A stretch of 24,075 nucleotides of DNA, taken from the IMG/VR virus record IMGVR_UViG_3300024262_000237, positions 1-24,075 of that record, one strand, 5' to 3'. This DNA is from a virus. Below, piece after piece: positions 7,274 to 14,179 of the stretch (its first letter is position 1; each line of letters opens with the position of its first letter). The notes under the pieces are model-generated. The model was not told where the DNA came from, searched no databases, and worked only from the letters and a program-made list of their open reading frames with translations. The position numbers and the translations under genes were made by a program.

Positions 7274-7779
7274 TGGCTGGACCATTTACAGCACCTGTTG
7301 ACATAAGTGTTCCATTTGATGGGACAGAGGACTCTGATGGAATTGAAGTTGTTCCTCCATTTGAATCTGAAAACGTTAGAGATGGAATAATAGAGGCTAG
7401 AAATACAGCTGTTGGTATTCCTAGATTTACTGTCAATTGCACATCTAATGGAATCGTTGGTAATAATGAATGGCTAGGTCCTAATGAATTAATGCCAAAC
7501 ACTCCTATGGTTGTATTTCCTTTTAATGCAAAAATAGAAGAAATATCTTGGGCTAATCAAAACAGTGAACCTCGATTTCATATTGAGTTTAGAAGAAACT
7601 CAAAAACTGGAACAATATTCCATACGCTAACGGTAGATACTACTAATCCAGGTTATGGATATGAAACAGGTTTAGATTTAGACTTTGCTCCTGGTGAAGT
7701 TATTTACGCTCAATATAAAGACGATGGTCAGAATTGTTCAGATTTTGCAATGACGTTATGGTTGTCAAGAGTTATATAA
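7273..7779 (+). CDS. Beta-sandwich probable virion surface protein
   Basis: 168 residues. The short N-terminus (MAGPFTAPVDISVPFDG) is followed by a jelly-roll-like region from about residue 75 to the end: FPFNAKIEEISWANQN, FHIEFRRNSKTGTIFHTLTV, LDFAPGEVIYAQYKDDG, DFAMTLWLSRVI. The pattern of polar turns between aromatic strands fits a trimeric fibre-tip or decoration domain, though no named family is recognised. Coupled to the preceding gene by a one-base overlap. Confidence 0.55.
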   Translation: MAGPFTAPVDISVPFDGTEDSDGIEVVPPFESENVRDGIIEARNTAVGIPRFTVNCTSNGIVGNNEWLGPNELMPNTPMVVFPFNAKIEEISWANQNSEPRFHIEFRRNSKTGTIFHTLTVDTTNPGYGYETGLDLDFAPGEVIYAQYKDDGQNCSDFAMTLWLSRVI

Positions 7780-7788
7780 AGGATACGT

Positions 7789-8460
7789 ATGGATATTTAT
7801 GTAAAAAATTTAACTAATGAAGAAAAAGATTGGGGAACTGGTAGAACATTTTTACCAAATGAAGAGTTTTTAATTCCAACAATTAAACCAAACCTATTGT
7901 GTTTGTATTCAGAGAACAACCTGTTTTTATCAATATTAAACTCAGAAGCTCAAATAGGAGACGGATTAACATATTTTACAGACCTTAATTATCAAATTAA
8001 TTACTTAAAAGGTAAAATTACCCCATCTGTGTCTGTTGAAGAAATTCCACAACCATATGCTTTTGCTAAAAAGACATTAGCTGATGGTAAAAAGTTATAT
8101 AGAAGAAAACATGGGGTTAGACAAAATTGTCCTGCTAACTCAGAAACAAGTATTCAATTTGTTGTTCCTTATGCTCACTGTAAGATTGACGAAGTTGAAG
8201 TAATTAATTGCAGCGGTAATGACAATGTTGATTTAAAAGTATTAGATGATGAAAGCGGAACATACTCAACTGTTCCTAACTATTGTTTAAATCAATTTGG
8301 CTTTAATGTCTCTGTTTCTGATTTATATTATGCAGATTCTTCTAATTATGATGCAGATTTATACCAAAACATGGTACTTGAGGTTATTTTTAAAAACAAT
8401 GATGCTGAAGCTAAAAATATTGGAATAAACTTTGTCCTTCATGAAGTAGTAACAGTATGA
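7789..8460 (+). CDS. Probable virion surface protein with C-terminal beta-sandwich
   Basis: 223 residues from ATG 7789 behind AAGGA. The N-terminal part (1-90) has short strands (DIYVKNLTNEEKDWGTG, RTFLPNEEFLIPTIKPN). The C-terminal part (about 110-223) is a beta-sandwich-like domain: IQFVVPYAHCKIDEVEVINC, NVDLKVLDDESGTYSTV, LNQFGFNVSVSDLYY, LEVIFKNNDAEAKNIGINF. It contains five cysteines in all, uncommon among its neighbours. Not recognised by name. Its final codons overlap the ATG of the small peptide at 8457 (ATGA). Confidence 0.55.
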   Translation: MDIYVKNLTNEEKDWGTGRTFLPNEEFLIPTIKPNLLCLYSENNLFLSILNSEAQIGDGLTYFTDLNYQINYLKGKITPSVSVEEIPQPYAFAKKTLADGKKLYRRKHGVRQNCPANSETSIQFVVPYAHCKIDEVEVINCSGNDNVDLKVLDDESGTYSTVPNYCLNQFGFNVSVSDLYYADSSNYDADLYQNMVLEVIFKNNDAEAKNIGINFVLHEVVTV

Positions 8461-8546
8461 AAAAACTAACAAAAAAGCAAAAAAGACATATCCACAATAT
8501 AAATATAATACAAAGAAATCGTAAAAAAAGAAAGCATAGGAAATAG
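8457..8546 (+). CDS. 29-residue strongly basic peptide
   Basis: A short frame starts at an ATG that overlaps the previous stop (ATGA, 8457-8460) and ends at TAG 8544-8546, two bases before the next ATG. The peptide begins MKKLTKKQKRH and ends RNRKKRKHRK, with about half of its residues Lys, Arg or His. It has no good Shine-Dalgarno of its own, so translation would depend on re-initiation. Its exact fit between two genes suggests real coding. Even so, an A-rich spacer could give such a peptide by chance. Confidence 0.4.
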   Translation: MKKLTKKQKRHIHNINIIQRNRKKRKHRK

Positions 8547-8548
8547 CT

Positions 8549-9241
8549 ATGAAAATTATAAATAAGATAATTACTTTTATGAGTAATGCAGCAGGAAGTA
8601 TTCATGCTCCTTGGATAAACAAAGAGTTTAATTTAAAAGATTATAGAAAAATCGAAAAAAAAATAGAAACGCTTTCAACGCCATTCTTTGTTGGATTAGT
8701 CAAAACAAACGGAAACTTTTCTAACTTACTTATATATATAGCACAGCTTTTCTCAAAAAAAAGAACCAAAAGAGTAACTCATGCATTTGCCCATATAGGA
8801 GATGAATTTAAAATAGTTGAATCTATCGGTAAAGGTATACAAAAAATATCTTTATTAGAAGCTATTGGCCAAAGAGATAGCGTTGTTCTGAGATATCCAA
8901 ATCCACACTTTCTTAATAATACACTATGTGATCATGCTATAGATTATATTAAAGCTGTTGTGAAAAGAGATGTAGAAATTGGTGTAGAGTATGATATAAA
9001 GCATAGTTACGCTATAATTCCAATTGAAGATATTCGTGACTATAGTATAAAAAATGTAAAACTAGATTGTAGTGAACTAATTATGCAAGCTTTAGAGCAC
9101 GGTTTTAGAATGACTGATCAAAGAAGCTTAATAAAGAAAACTAATAGAGCTGGAAAGAAATCTTGGTCTCCAGGTGATATATATTTCTCAGAATTGTTTA
9201 TTACTTTTTACGACTCTAGAAAAGGATTTATAAATGGCTAG
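8549..9241 (+). CDS. Permuted NlpC/P60 (YiiX-like) papain-fold hydrolase
   Basis: 230 residues, ATG 8549 behind AGGAAA. The motif order matches the circularly permuted NlpC/P60 superfamily: an opening strand FFVGLVKTNGNFSNLLI (46-62, in place of the usual GDI-type strand), then VTHAFAHIG with the predicted catalytic His78, VESIGKGIQ (90-98), then LDCSELIMQAL with the predicted nucleophile Cys174. WSPGDIYFSELF follows near the C-terminus. Known family members act on peptidoglycan peptides or on amide/ester bonds. In a virion-gene block it could be a structural lysin or a DNA-injection helper. No signal peptide is evident. Its last 8 bases overlap the connector gene. Fold call is good, substrate unknown. 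Confidence 0.72.
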   Translation: MKIINKIITFMSNAAGSIHAPWINKEFNLKDYRKIEKKIETLSTPFFVGLVKTNGNFSNLLIYIAQLFSKKRTKRVTHAFAHIGDEFKIVESIGKGIQKISLLEAIGQRDSVVLRYPNPHFLNNTLCDHAIDYIKAVVKRDVEIGVEYDIKHSYAIIPIEDIRDYSIKNVKLDCSELIMQALEHGFRMTDQRSLIKKTNRAGKKSWSPGDIYFSELFITFYDSRKGFING

Positions 9242-10331
9242 TTATGTGAGTATATTAAAAGATAACGCATGGATTACTGCTGATGATGTTGGTGAATGGC
9301 TATATGATGATCATTCAGATAGATATGAGGTCCCAACTACAGGTGAATATGCTTATTTAGTTGAACAGTTTGTAAGATATACTGCCCAAACTATAGGAGT
9401 TATTGGTAATGCAATCACAATCGAATACACAGGTGGAGCAATTGCAGGATCTGAAGTCGTCACAGTTATCGGAAGTGCAATCTCTGTCCAACTTGAAGAC
9501 GGCGTATCAACGGCTGAACAAATTCGGACAGCAATCAGCGCAAGTGGTCCTGCCAGCGCCCTGGTTAACGTCCAACTCGAAGTTATTGCGCCAGATACTC
9601 TCCCAGATGTCCAAATCAGGACTCAAAATATTGCCGGACCAACAAGTTTAGCAAACGGTGTAGATGATACTCCTTTTCCTAAAACAGATGTCCCAATAAG
9701 AAGAAAAAGATTTGAATTATTAATTAATTCAGCATGTTCTAAAATAGAATCAATCTTACAAACAATAGTTTTAGCTAAAGACTTCCAAGAAGACGCAGAT
9801 GGTAACGATTCAAACGTAATTGTTCCAAGTATGTGGCCAATTTTGAGTCTTTCAGATGTTAGGATAGATTATAACAGAAATTTTGGTCCAGAAACAATAG
9901 TTGAGCAAATTAATCTACTTTTAAGAGGCATGGCAGATAAAAGAGCAGATCTTGGAGTTAATGATATTAGAATTGTTGGTAATGATATATACCTCAGAGA
10001 CGATGACAGCGATAATGTTATTGGTAGAATATTTAGTGGCTCTGTAGCTGGATCTGTAAGAGTAACTTATAAAGCTGGTTGGGCAAGAGATATCTCTGAT
10101 GTTCCTAGTGATCTTCGTCTCGCTACGCTTCAGCTTGTAGAATGGTATGAATTTAGAAGGTCTAATAAAGACGTTGGTATAGCTTCAAAAGGAGTTCGTG
10201 GAGAATCTTACTCTAAAATAACAGAGTTAGAAGAAGGAATACCGACTGAGATATATCAAACTCTGTCTTCATATATCAATGTGAGTTTTGGAATGTTTGA
10301 AAGAATTCAAAATAATATTTTTGGAGTTTAA
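9234..10331 (+). CDS. gp6-like head-tail connector (adaptor) with inserted beta-module
   Basis: 365 residues, far longer than the usual 100-200 for this family. The start (MASYVSILKDNAWITADDVG) and the helical part from residue 155 (RRKRFELLINSACSKIESIL, then VPSDLRLATLQLVEWYEFRR and SYSKITELEEGIPTEI) fit gp6-like connectors, which dock under the portal. Two things explain the extra length. Residues about 44-144 are a beta-module also found in the tail tube and fibre proteins here (FVRYTAQTIGVIGNAITIEY, SEVVTV, QLEDGVSTAEQI). A second stretch (about 200-290) is strand-rich and looks family-specific. The gene overlaps the NlpC/P60-like gene by 8 bases and is followed immediately by the gp10-like gene. 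Connector call is good. The role of the insert is unknown. Confidence 0.8.
   Translation: MASYVSILKDNAWITADDVGEWLYDDHSDRYEVPTTGEYAYLVEQFVRYTAQTIGVIGNAITIEYTGGAIAGSEVVTVIGSAISVQLEDGVSTAEQIRTAISASGPASALVNVQLEVIAPDTLPDVQIRTQNIAGPTSLANGVDDTPFPKTDVPIRRKRFELLINSACSKIESILQTIVLAKDFQEDADGNDSNVIVPSMWPILSLSDVRIDYNRNFGPETIVEQINLLLRGMADKRADLGVNDIRIVGNDIYLRDDDSDNVIGRIFSGSVAGSVRVTYKAGWARDISDVPSDLRLATLQLVEWYEFRRSNKDVGIASKGVRGESYSKITELEEGIPTEIYQTLSSYINVSFGMFERIQNNIFGV
9363..9665 (+). repeat. Shared beta-module, copy in the connector gene
   Basis: Codes for connector residues about 44-144. The pattern is an aromatic-Y/F-T-A strand, G-x-x-GN-x-I-x-I-x-Y, a Gly-rich loop with AGSEVV, then V-Q-L-E-DGVSTA, a helix with QIRTAI, and a closing LANG turn. 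It lines up with the modules in the genes at 11943 and 19565. From 9421 to 9660 the DNA is about 49% G+C by hand count (118 of 240), against 33% and 28% in the flanking 60-base lines. Confidence 0.8.
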
Positions 10332-10817
10332 TTGAAAGTACTTATTAAGTCTAATTTACAAAAAAAGTTTGCAGAATTAAATAAGGCTGGAGAGAATATT
10401 AATAGGCTTATGCCTAAACAAATATTTCGCGCACTAACGTTATTAGAAACAGCTATGAAACAAAATATTAGAACAGACTTAAATGTTCGTTCTGGTACTT
10501 TATTAAACTCTGTTCAAAAAGACTTAAGAAAAGTAGGACCTAATGAATGGGAAGGTGAAGTAGGACCATCTGGTAATGTTCCTTATGCTGGTGTTCAAAA
10601 CTGGGGACACACTTTTCCTGCTAGGTTTGTAGCGCCAAGAAACAAATTAGCTTTAAAGTGGACAAGCGGTGGAAAGACATTCTTTTCTAAAGGACACACT
10701 ATTCCTTCTTTTAAAGTTCCTGGAGTTCATTATTTAGAAAACGCTATAGAAATGGTTAATGATAAAATTGAAAAAGATTTAGGTATCTTTATAGAAGATC
10801 AACTAAGGAAAGCATAA
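10332..10817 (+). CDS. HK97 gp10-like neck / minor tail protein
   Basis: 161 residues starting at TTG 10332, supported by GGAG at 10323-10326 and by the previous stop ending one base before. The next in-frame Met is at residue 27 and would cut the conserved N-terminal helices. Family features visible are the helical start (QKKFAELNKAGENINRLM), NVRSGTLLNSV (51-61), VPYAGVQNWGHTFPAR (about 84-99) and the C-terminal FKVPGVHYLENAI helix. Members of this family sit at the neck or complete the tail end near the head. It lies between the connector and the tail terminator, the expected place. Confidence 0.82.
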   Translation: MKVLIKSNLQKKFAELNKAGENINRLMPKQIFRALTLLETAMKQNIRTDLNVRSGTLLNSVQKDLRKVGPNEWEGEVGPSGNVPYAGVQNWGHTFPARFVAPRNKLALKWTSGGKTFFSKGHTIPSFKVPGVHYLENAIEMVNDKIEKDLGIFIEDQLRKA

Positions 10818-11320
10818 TGGCTTGTATAGATCCAGCAAAATGTGAAGAGATAAGAAACTCTGTAGTAAACTTAAAGTCCAGAAGAATGAGGATCTTAGAT
10901 TCTCTGAGACAAATTTTAAATACTATTACAGAGGCTAATGGATATTGTCATGATATTTATGAAGCAAGCTTTGATGTTAATGGCTGGCAAGATAGATTAG
11001 AAGGCGATACTCCAGTTATCTTTATAGTAGATGAAAAAGTTAATAGAATTGAAAGAATGGCAGGAAGACAAAGACAGTATTATTGGAAAGTATTGCTCTT
11101 TGGTGTTGTAAAGGGTATGGATATATATGAATTTGAACAACATGTTGCAGATGTCCAAGAGTGTATAGAGAATAACGGTTATCTTTGTGGAGCTGCAAGT
11201 CAAACAGAAGTAGATTCTATTAGAACTGATAATCAACTATTCTCTAATAAAGAAGACACGCACCTTTACGAGATTGAATTGGAAATTAGATATATCCAGT
11301 GCCATAGCGAAACTAGATAA
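10817..11320 (+). CDS. Probable tail terminator / tail completion protein
   Basis: 167 residues. ATG 10817 shares a base with the preceding TAA. The layout fits tail terminators (lambda gpU-like fold): an N-terminal helix (RRMRILDSLRQILNTI), then strands DTPVIFIVDEKVN and QYYWKVLLFGVVKG, a helix (YEFEQHVADVQECIENNG), and a last strand HLYEIELEIRYIQ. Such proteins cap the tail tube and fix its length at the head-facing end. Assignment rests on gene order and secondary-structure pattern more than on a signature motif. A 64-base gap with a promoter-like motif follows. Confidence 0.68.
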   Translation: MACIDPAKCEEIRNSVVNLKSRRMRILDSLRQILNTITEANGYCHDIYEASFDVNGWQDRLEGDTPVIFIVDEKVNRIERMAGRQRQYYWKVLLFGVVKGMDIYEFEQHVADVQECIENNGYLCGAASQTEVDSIRTDNQLFSNKEDTHLYEIELEIRYIQCHSETR

Positions 11321-11335
11321 GAAACCATCTACCAT

Positions 11336-11344
11336 TTGTATATA
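11336..11344 (+). promoter_or_regulatory. Candidate promoter-like motif TTGTATATA before the tail tube cluster
   Basis: Lies in the 64-base gap between the tail terminator and the gene at 11385, 49 bases before that start. The following ATGTA, four bases on, also occurs at the 13608 site in the same spacing. Together the two sites agree at 13 of 18 positions. No terminator is seen in this gap. Confidence 0.3.
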
Positions 11345-11384
11345 CTCTATGTAAACCCGATAACCCCCAACGGAAGGAACTATT

Positions 11385-11669
11385 ATGGCACATTACAGAG
11401 GTCGAGACAACATCAACAAAAGAGTTGTTAAAACCGAAGCTTTGTTTTCAGATCGTCCTAGATCTTTCGTTTTTCAATATCGACCATTAGGATTAAGAAT
11501 TTCAGGCGACGATATGTCAGCTGTTGATTTTCAAGACAATGTTGGATTAGATATTACCTTTACATACGGTGGATCAGTCTATACGTTTGCAAAAGCCGAT
11601 ATCGTTATTGTTAGGCGACTAAGAACTAGAAAGTATGCCCTTGAACCATCAACCGTAACAATTGTTTAG
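11385..11669 (+). CDS. Small unknown protein upstream of the tail tube gene
   Basis: 94 residues, ATG 11385 behind GGAAGGA. Basic N-terminus (MAHYRGRDNINKRVVKTEAL), then strands around RSFVFQYRPLGLRISGDDM, LDITFTYGGSVYTFAKADI and VIVRRLRTRKYAL. It reads as a compact beta-rich domain without Cys or signal peptide. Not recognised. Position just before the tube gene suggests a tail component or tail assembly factor. Confidence 0.6.
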   Translation: MAHYRGRDNINKRVVKTEALFSDRPRSFVFQYRPLGLRISGDDMSAVDFQDNVGLDITFTYGGSVYTFAKADIVIVRRLRTRKYALEPSTVTIV

Positions 11670-11678
11670 GAGTAAGAA

Positions 11679-11939
11679 ATGAAAGGTAAAATGTTTTTAG
11701 CTCATTTAAACACGATTGTTACTGGAAGACAGTATAATATTAAAGACCTAGAAGGTGTTAAAGTATTGTCTGTTGAAGGTAATGTTCTTAAATGTGAGCA
11801 TGAAGGAAAAGAGTTTGATTTTTGTGTAGATAAGATAGTAGGTGGCAAAAAAGGCACTATTACTGTTTTTGATCTTATCGAAAATAAACCTGCAAAAAAA
11901 GTAAAAAAAGAAAAACCCACTACAGAAGATAAGGAGTAA
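11679..11939 (+). CDS. Small protein with Lys-rich tail, unknown
   Basis: 86 residues, ATG 11679 behind TAGGAG. Residues 1-68 form a likely small beta domain (HLNTIVTGRQYNIKDLEG, VKVLSVEGNVLKCEHEGKEF, TITVFDLIENK). The last 18 residues are charged (KPAKKVKKEKPTTEDKE) and probably disordered. No known family recognised. It ends 3 bases before the tail tube start, so it is likely co-translated with it. Confidence 0.6.
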   Translation: MKGKMFLAHLNTIVTGRQYNIKDLEGVKVLSVEGNVLKCEHEGKEFDFCVDKIVGGKKGTITVFDLIENKPAKKVKKEKPTTEDKE

Positions 11940-11942
11940 ATT

Positions 11943-13532
11943 ATGGGACGTAAATTATTAAGCCGCTCGTCCGAATTTTTAGGTGTTGACCAGAAAATCT
12001 GGATCGGCCTTGAAACGGGTGGGTTTGGTGACGCTGCTACAGGAGGACTTGTTCCTGCCGATGCGGGCGCTGTTGACTTTAATACAGCTGGTGTAACTTT
12101 TGACATTCCAAGAGACGATTCACCATCTCGTTCAGGAAGATCTGTTTTAGCTAGACTATCAGGAAAGAAAACTGTTGAAGCTACTTTAGAGTCTCAAATT
12201 ATTCCTGGTGATCCTGATATTTTAGGAAACCCAACACTTCCACCAATGCATCCATTTATTTTGACTGCGTTTGGAGAGGTTGATGTTACTAATCCAGCTG
12301 AAATTGTTTATAAGCTTTCAAGGTTTAATGCAAACTCTGCAAGAATTCTCGAAGAATCAACACATTATTCTAGATTAACTGTTGGAGCCATTATGGACTC
12401 TATTACTTTTAATCTTCCTGGTGATGATAAAGCTACAATGGCAATGGAAGGTTTTGCTCAAGATAGTTATATTGCAGGTGAAACTGTGTTAGCTCAGCTT
12501 CTTACAGGAGCAGAGCAGTTAGCTTCTCTTATAGTTCAAGACCTAACTTATACTGCATTAGCAGCTTCTGGAATTAATGGTAACTTAGTTAATATTACTT
12601 ATGTTGGCGGTGGTACTGCTGGATTAGAAGTAGTTACTGTTTCAGGAAACGATATTGAAGTTCAAATTGAAGATGGAGTATCTATTGCATCTGAAGTTGA
12701 ATCTGCAATTAATGGTTCTCCTGCTGCTCTTCTTTTAGTAACAGTTGCTCTTACTGGAGCTGATGTTGCTCAAGTAATTGCTGCTCAAGCTTTTCTTGAA
12801 GGTGGACTAGGCGTTAGTGATTTTAAAGTAGCAACTGGTAAAGGAATTCTTTTTGAGTTTGGAGCTTATATCGATGTTATCGATGCTTCTGATGGTGATA
12901 CTATTACTACTCAGAAAGCTAAAGTTCTTGCTGTTAATGGAACTCCTATTCCTACTAATGCTGGTGGACCTAATGCTGATATAATTACAGTAGATCTTCC
13001 TTTAGCTGCGGCTTTAGCTGGTGACTTTGTAATTGGACATGCTCCAGAAACTTATAACCCAATTAGTTCAGAAAAAGCTCTTCTTGGATTAAAAGGTAGT
13101 TTAAGCATTGTTGGTGCTACTGTTACTGACTGTGAGATGATTTCAGCAGAAATTTCACTAACAAACAACTACACTAAGAAAGACTTTATTTATGGAACAG
13201 GAAAGATGTGTGGATTTGTTCCTGATAAGAGAAGAGAAGTTATGCTTAACTTAGAGCTTCTTTTAAATAAAGATAACCTTTCTTTCTATATGAGAAACAA
13301 GTGTTTTATTGCAGAGGACATTACAATTACTCTTGAACCTCAAGATATTTGTGGTCCTGCTTATTCTTCTTCACTTGGTAGAACGTTTGAGTTTCACTTC
13401 CCTAAAGTAGAATTCAATATTCCACCTATTGAGAATCCTGCAGACGCTTATGTTACTCTTGCTCTAGAAGGTAAAGCTCTTGCTCCTTCTGGTAGTCAAT
13501 TGGACGAAGAGTTTACTTTAACTATTAAGTAA
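11943..13532 (+). CDS. Major tail tube protein with inserted beta-module
   Basis: 529 residues, ATG 11943 behind AAGGAG. It polymerises into the tail tube. The N-terminal part (FLGVDQKIWIGLETGGFGDA, FDIPRDDSPSRSGRSVLARL, SGKKTVEATLES) and the end (LNLELLLNKDNLSFYM, FHFPKVEFNIPPIENPADAY, VTLALEGKAL) follow the layout of tube proteins that bear a repeated core of two similar halves. Residues about 196-290 are the shared beta-module (IVQDLTYTALAASG, TAGLEVVTV, VQIEDGVSIASEV, EGGLGV). Residues 291-370 add a further strand-rich segment. Domains inserted in tube proteins usually project outward from the tail. It is followed by two terminators, fitting high expression. Confidence 0.78.
   Translation: MGRKLLSRSSEFLGVDQKIWIGLETGGFGDAATGGLVPADAGAVDFNTAGVTFDIPRDDSPSRSGRSVLARLSGKKTVEATLESQIIPGDPDILGNPTLPPMHPFILTAFGEVDVTNPAEIVYKLSRFNANSARILEESTHYSRLTVGAIMDSITFNLPGDDKATMAMEGFAQDSYIAGETVLAQLLTGAEQLASLIVQDLTYTALAASGINGNLVNITYVGGGTAGLEVVTVSGNDIEVQIEDGVSIASEVESAINGSPAALLLVTVALTGADVAQVIAAQAFLEGGLGVSDFKVATGKGILFEFGAYIDVIDASDGDTITTQKAKVLAVNGTPIPTNAGGPNADIITVDLPLAAALAGDFVIGHAPETYNPISSEKALLGLKGSLSIVGATVTDCEMISAEISLTNNYTKKDFIYGTGKMCGFVPDKRREVMLNLELLLNKDNLSFYMRNKCFIAEDITITLEPQDICGPAYSSSLGRTFEFHFPKVEFNIPPIENPADAYVTLALEGKALAPSGSQLDEEFTLTIK
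12528..12812 (+). repeat. Shared beta-module, copy in the tail tube gene
   Basis: Codes for residues about 196-290 of the tube protein. It has the full uninterrupted pattern: VQDLTYTA, GNLVNITYVGGGTAGLEVV, VSGNDIEVQIEDGVSIAS, EVESAINGSPAALLLV, FLEGGLG. Base composition is like the surrounding gene, unlike the connector copy. Confidence 0.85.
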
Positions 13533-13567
13533 AAGTAAAGACAATTTCCGTTTTTTCCTGGAAATAT

Positions 13568-13596
13568 AAGGGCTAGATTTTTTCTAGCCCTTTTTT
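13568..13596 (+). terminator. Rho-independent terminator after the tail tube gene
   Basis: A 10-bp stem (AAGGGCTAGA 13568-13577 with TCTAGCCCTT 13583-13592), a loop of five Ts, and a T-run at 13591-13596. Strong hairpin with the classical layout. Confidence 0.9.
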
Positions 13597-13607
13597 ATTA
13601 TAACTAA

Positions 13608-13616
13608 TTGTATTTA
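13608..13616 (+). promoter_or_regulatory. Candidate promoter-like motif TTGTATTTA between two terminators
   Basis: Lies between the terminators at 13568 and 13648. It shares TTGTAT-x-TA-N4-ATGTA with the site at 11336. If it is a promoter, the transcript would meet the second hairpin after about 25-50 bases, so the pair could act as an attenuator. Weak call. Confidence 0.28.
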
Positions 13617-13647
13617 TCTAATGTAGGGAAAAAACAATAAACAAGAT

Positions 13648-13672
13648 GGACTTCATAATGAAGTCCTTTTTT
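13648..13672 (+). terminator. Second terminator or attenuator just before the tail chaperone gene
   Basis: GGACTTC (13648-13654) pairs with GAAGTCC (13660-13666) across ATAAT, followed by six Ts. The T-run ends 18 bases before the ATG of the next gene and leaves room only for its RBS, so downstream expression must come from read-through or regulated antitermination. Confidence 0.85.
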
Positions 13673-13690
13673 ATTTTAAGGAGTTGTCGC

Positions 13691-14179
13691 ATGGCATTGA
13701 ATAAAATTGATCCGAAAAAAGTTTTAAAAACGTGTTCTACACTTGATCCAGCTATTGATCAAGAGGCCACAGGAAAAGAAGGCTTAAAAAACTTCGAAGA
13801 GTCTTATGATATGAAGTTTCTAAAGTTTAAGGAAGGAGAGTTTCCAACGATTTTTCATATTATGAATATCCTTTCTTCTGATGAAGCAAAAATTAAGCAA
13901 GATCACTTAAAAATTGAGTTTCCAGAGCTTAAAGATGCAACGGAAGAGACGATTAAGAACATAAAAGTTAAAGATATGAAACCAACTATCAAGCAAGTAG
14001 ATAGTCAAGAAATGATGGTTAAATATTTTAACTCTGGTATCTCTGTATATGAAGAAGACAAAATAATGTTTCCTTGTAATGCTAATGTGTTTCCATATAC
14101 CATAGTTCAAGAAATTGGATCACTTATAATGATGAGAACACAAATAGGAGATGATTTAAAAAACGTATTAGGGTCATGA
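13691..14179 (+). CDS. Tail assembly chaperone (lambda gpG-like position)
   Basis: 162 residues from ATG 13691, behind AAGGAG at 13678-13683. An upstream in-frame ATG at 13646 lies in the terminator and is rejected. The protein is mixed helical (KKVLKTCSTLDPAIDQEATG, MKFLKFKEGEFPTIFHIMN, then VFPYTIVQEIGSLIMMRTQI) with no named domain seen. Its position between tube and tape measure, and a slippery sequence seven codons before its stop leading to the next frame, are the hallmarks of the tail chaperone that coats the tape measure during tube assembly. Identification is from context and the frameshift, not sequence identity. Confidence 0.75.
   Translation: MALNKIDPKKVLKTCSTLDPAIDQEATGKEGLKNFEESYDMKFLKFKEGEFPTIFHIMNILSSDEAKIKQDHLKIEFPELKDATEETIKNIKVKDMKPTIKQVDSQEMMVKYFNSGISVYEEDKIMFPCNANVFPYTIVQEIGSLIMMRTQIGDDLKNVLGS
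14155..14164 (+). other. Predicted -1 programmed ribosomal frameshift site
   Basis: TTTAAAAAAC holds two overlapping slippery heptamers in the correct phase: T-TTA-AAA (14155-14161) and A-AAA-AAC (14158-14164). A -1 slip at the second moves reading from the 13691 frame into the frame of the gene at 14176 with no stop between, giving a fusion of 294 residues. A perfect 8-bp hairpin (14187-14194 with 14208-14215) lies 22 bases downstream. Confidence 0.78.

Noticed and set aside
9403-9651. 82-codon frame inside the connector module
   Set aside because: It is a shadow frame that stays open because of the G+C-rich insert. There is no RBS and no domain.
13545-13564. TTTCC/GGAAA short hairpin just upstream of the tail tube terminator
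   Set aside because: Only five base pairs with a 10-base loop. The adjacent hairpin at 13568 explains termination.
13646-13690. In-frame ATG at 13646 as start of the chaperone gene
   Set aside because: It lies within the terminator hairpin and has no RBS. The ATG at 13691 has AAGGAG at good spacing.
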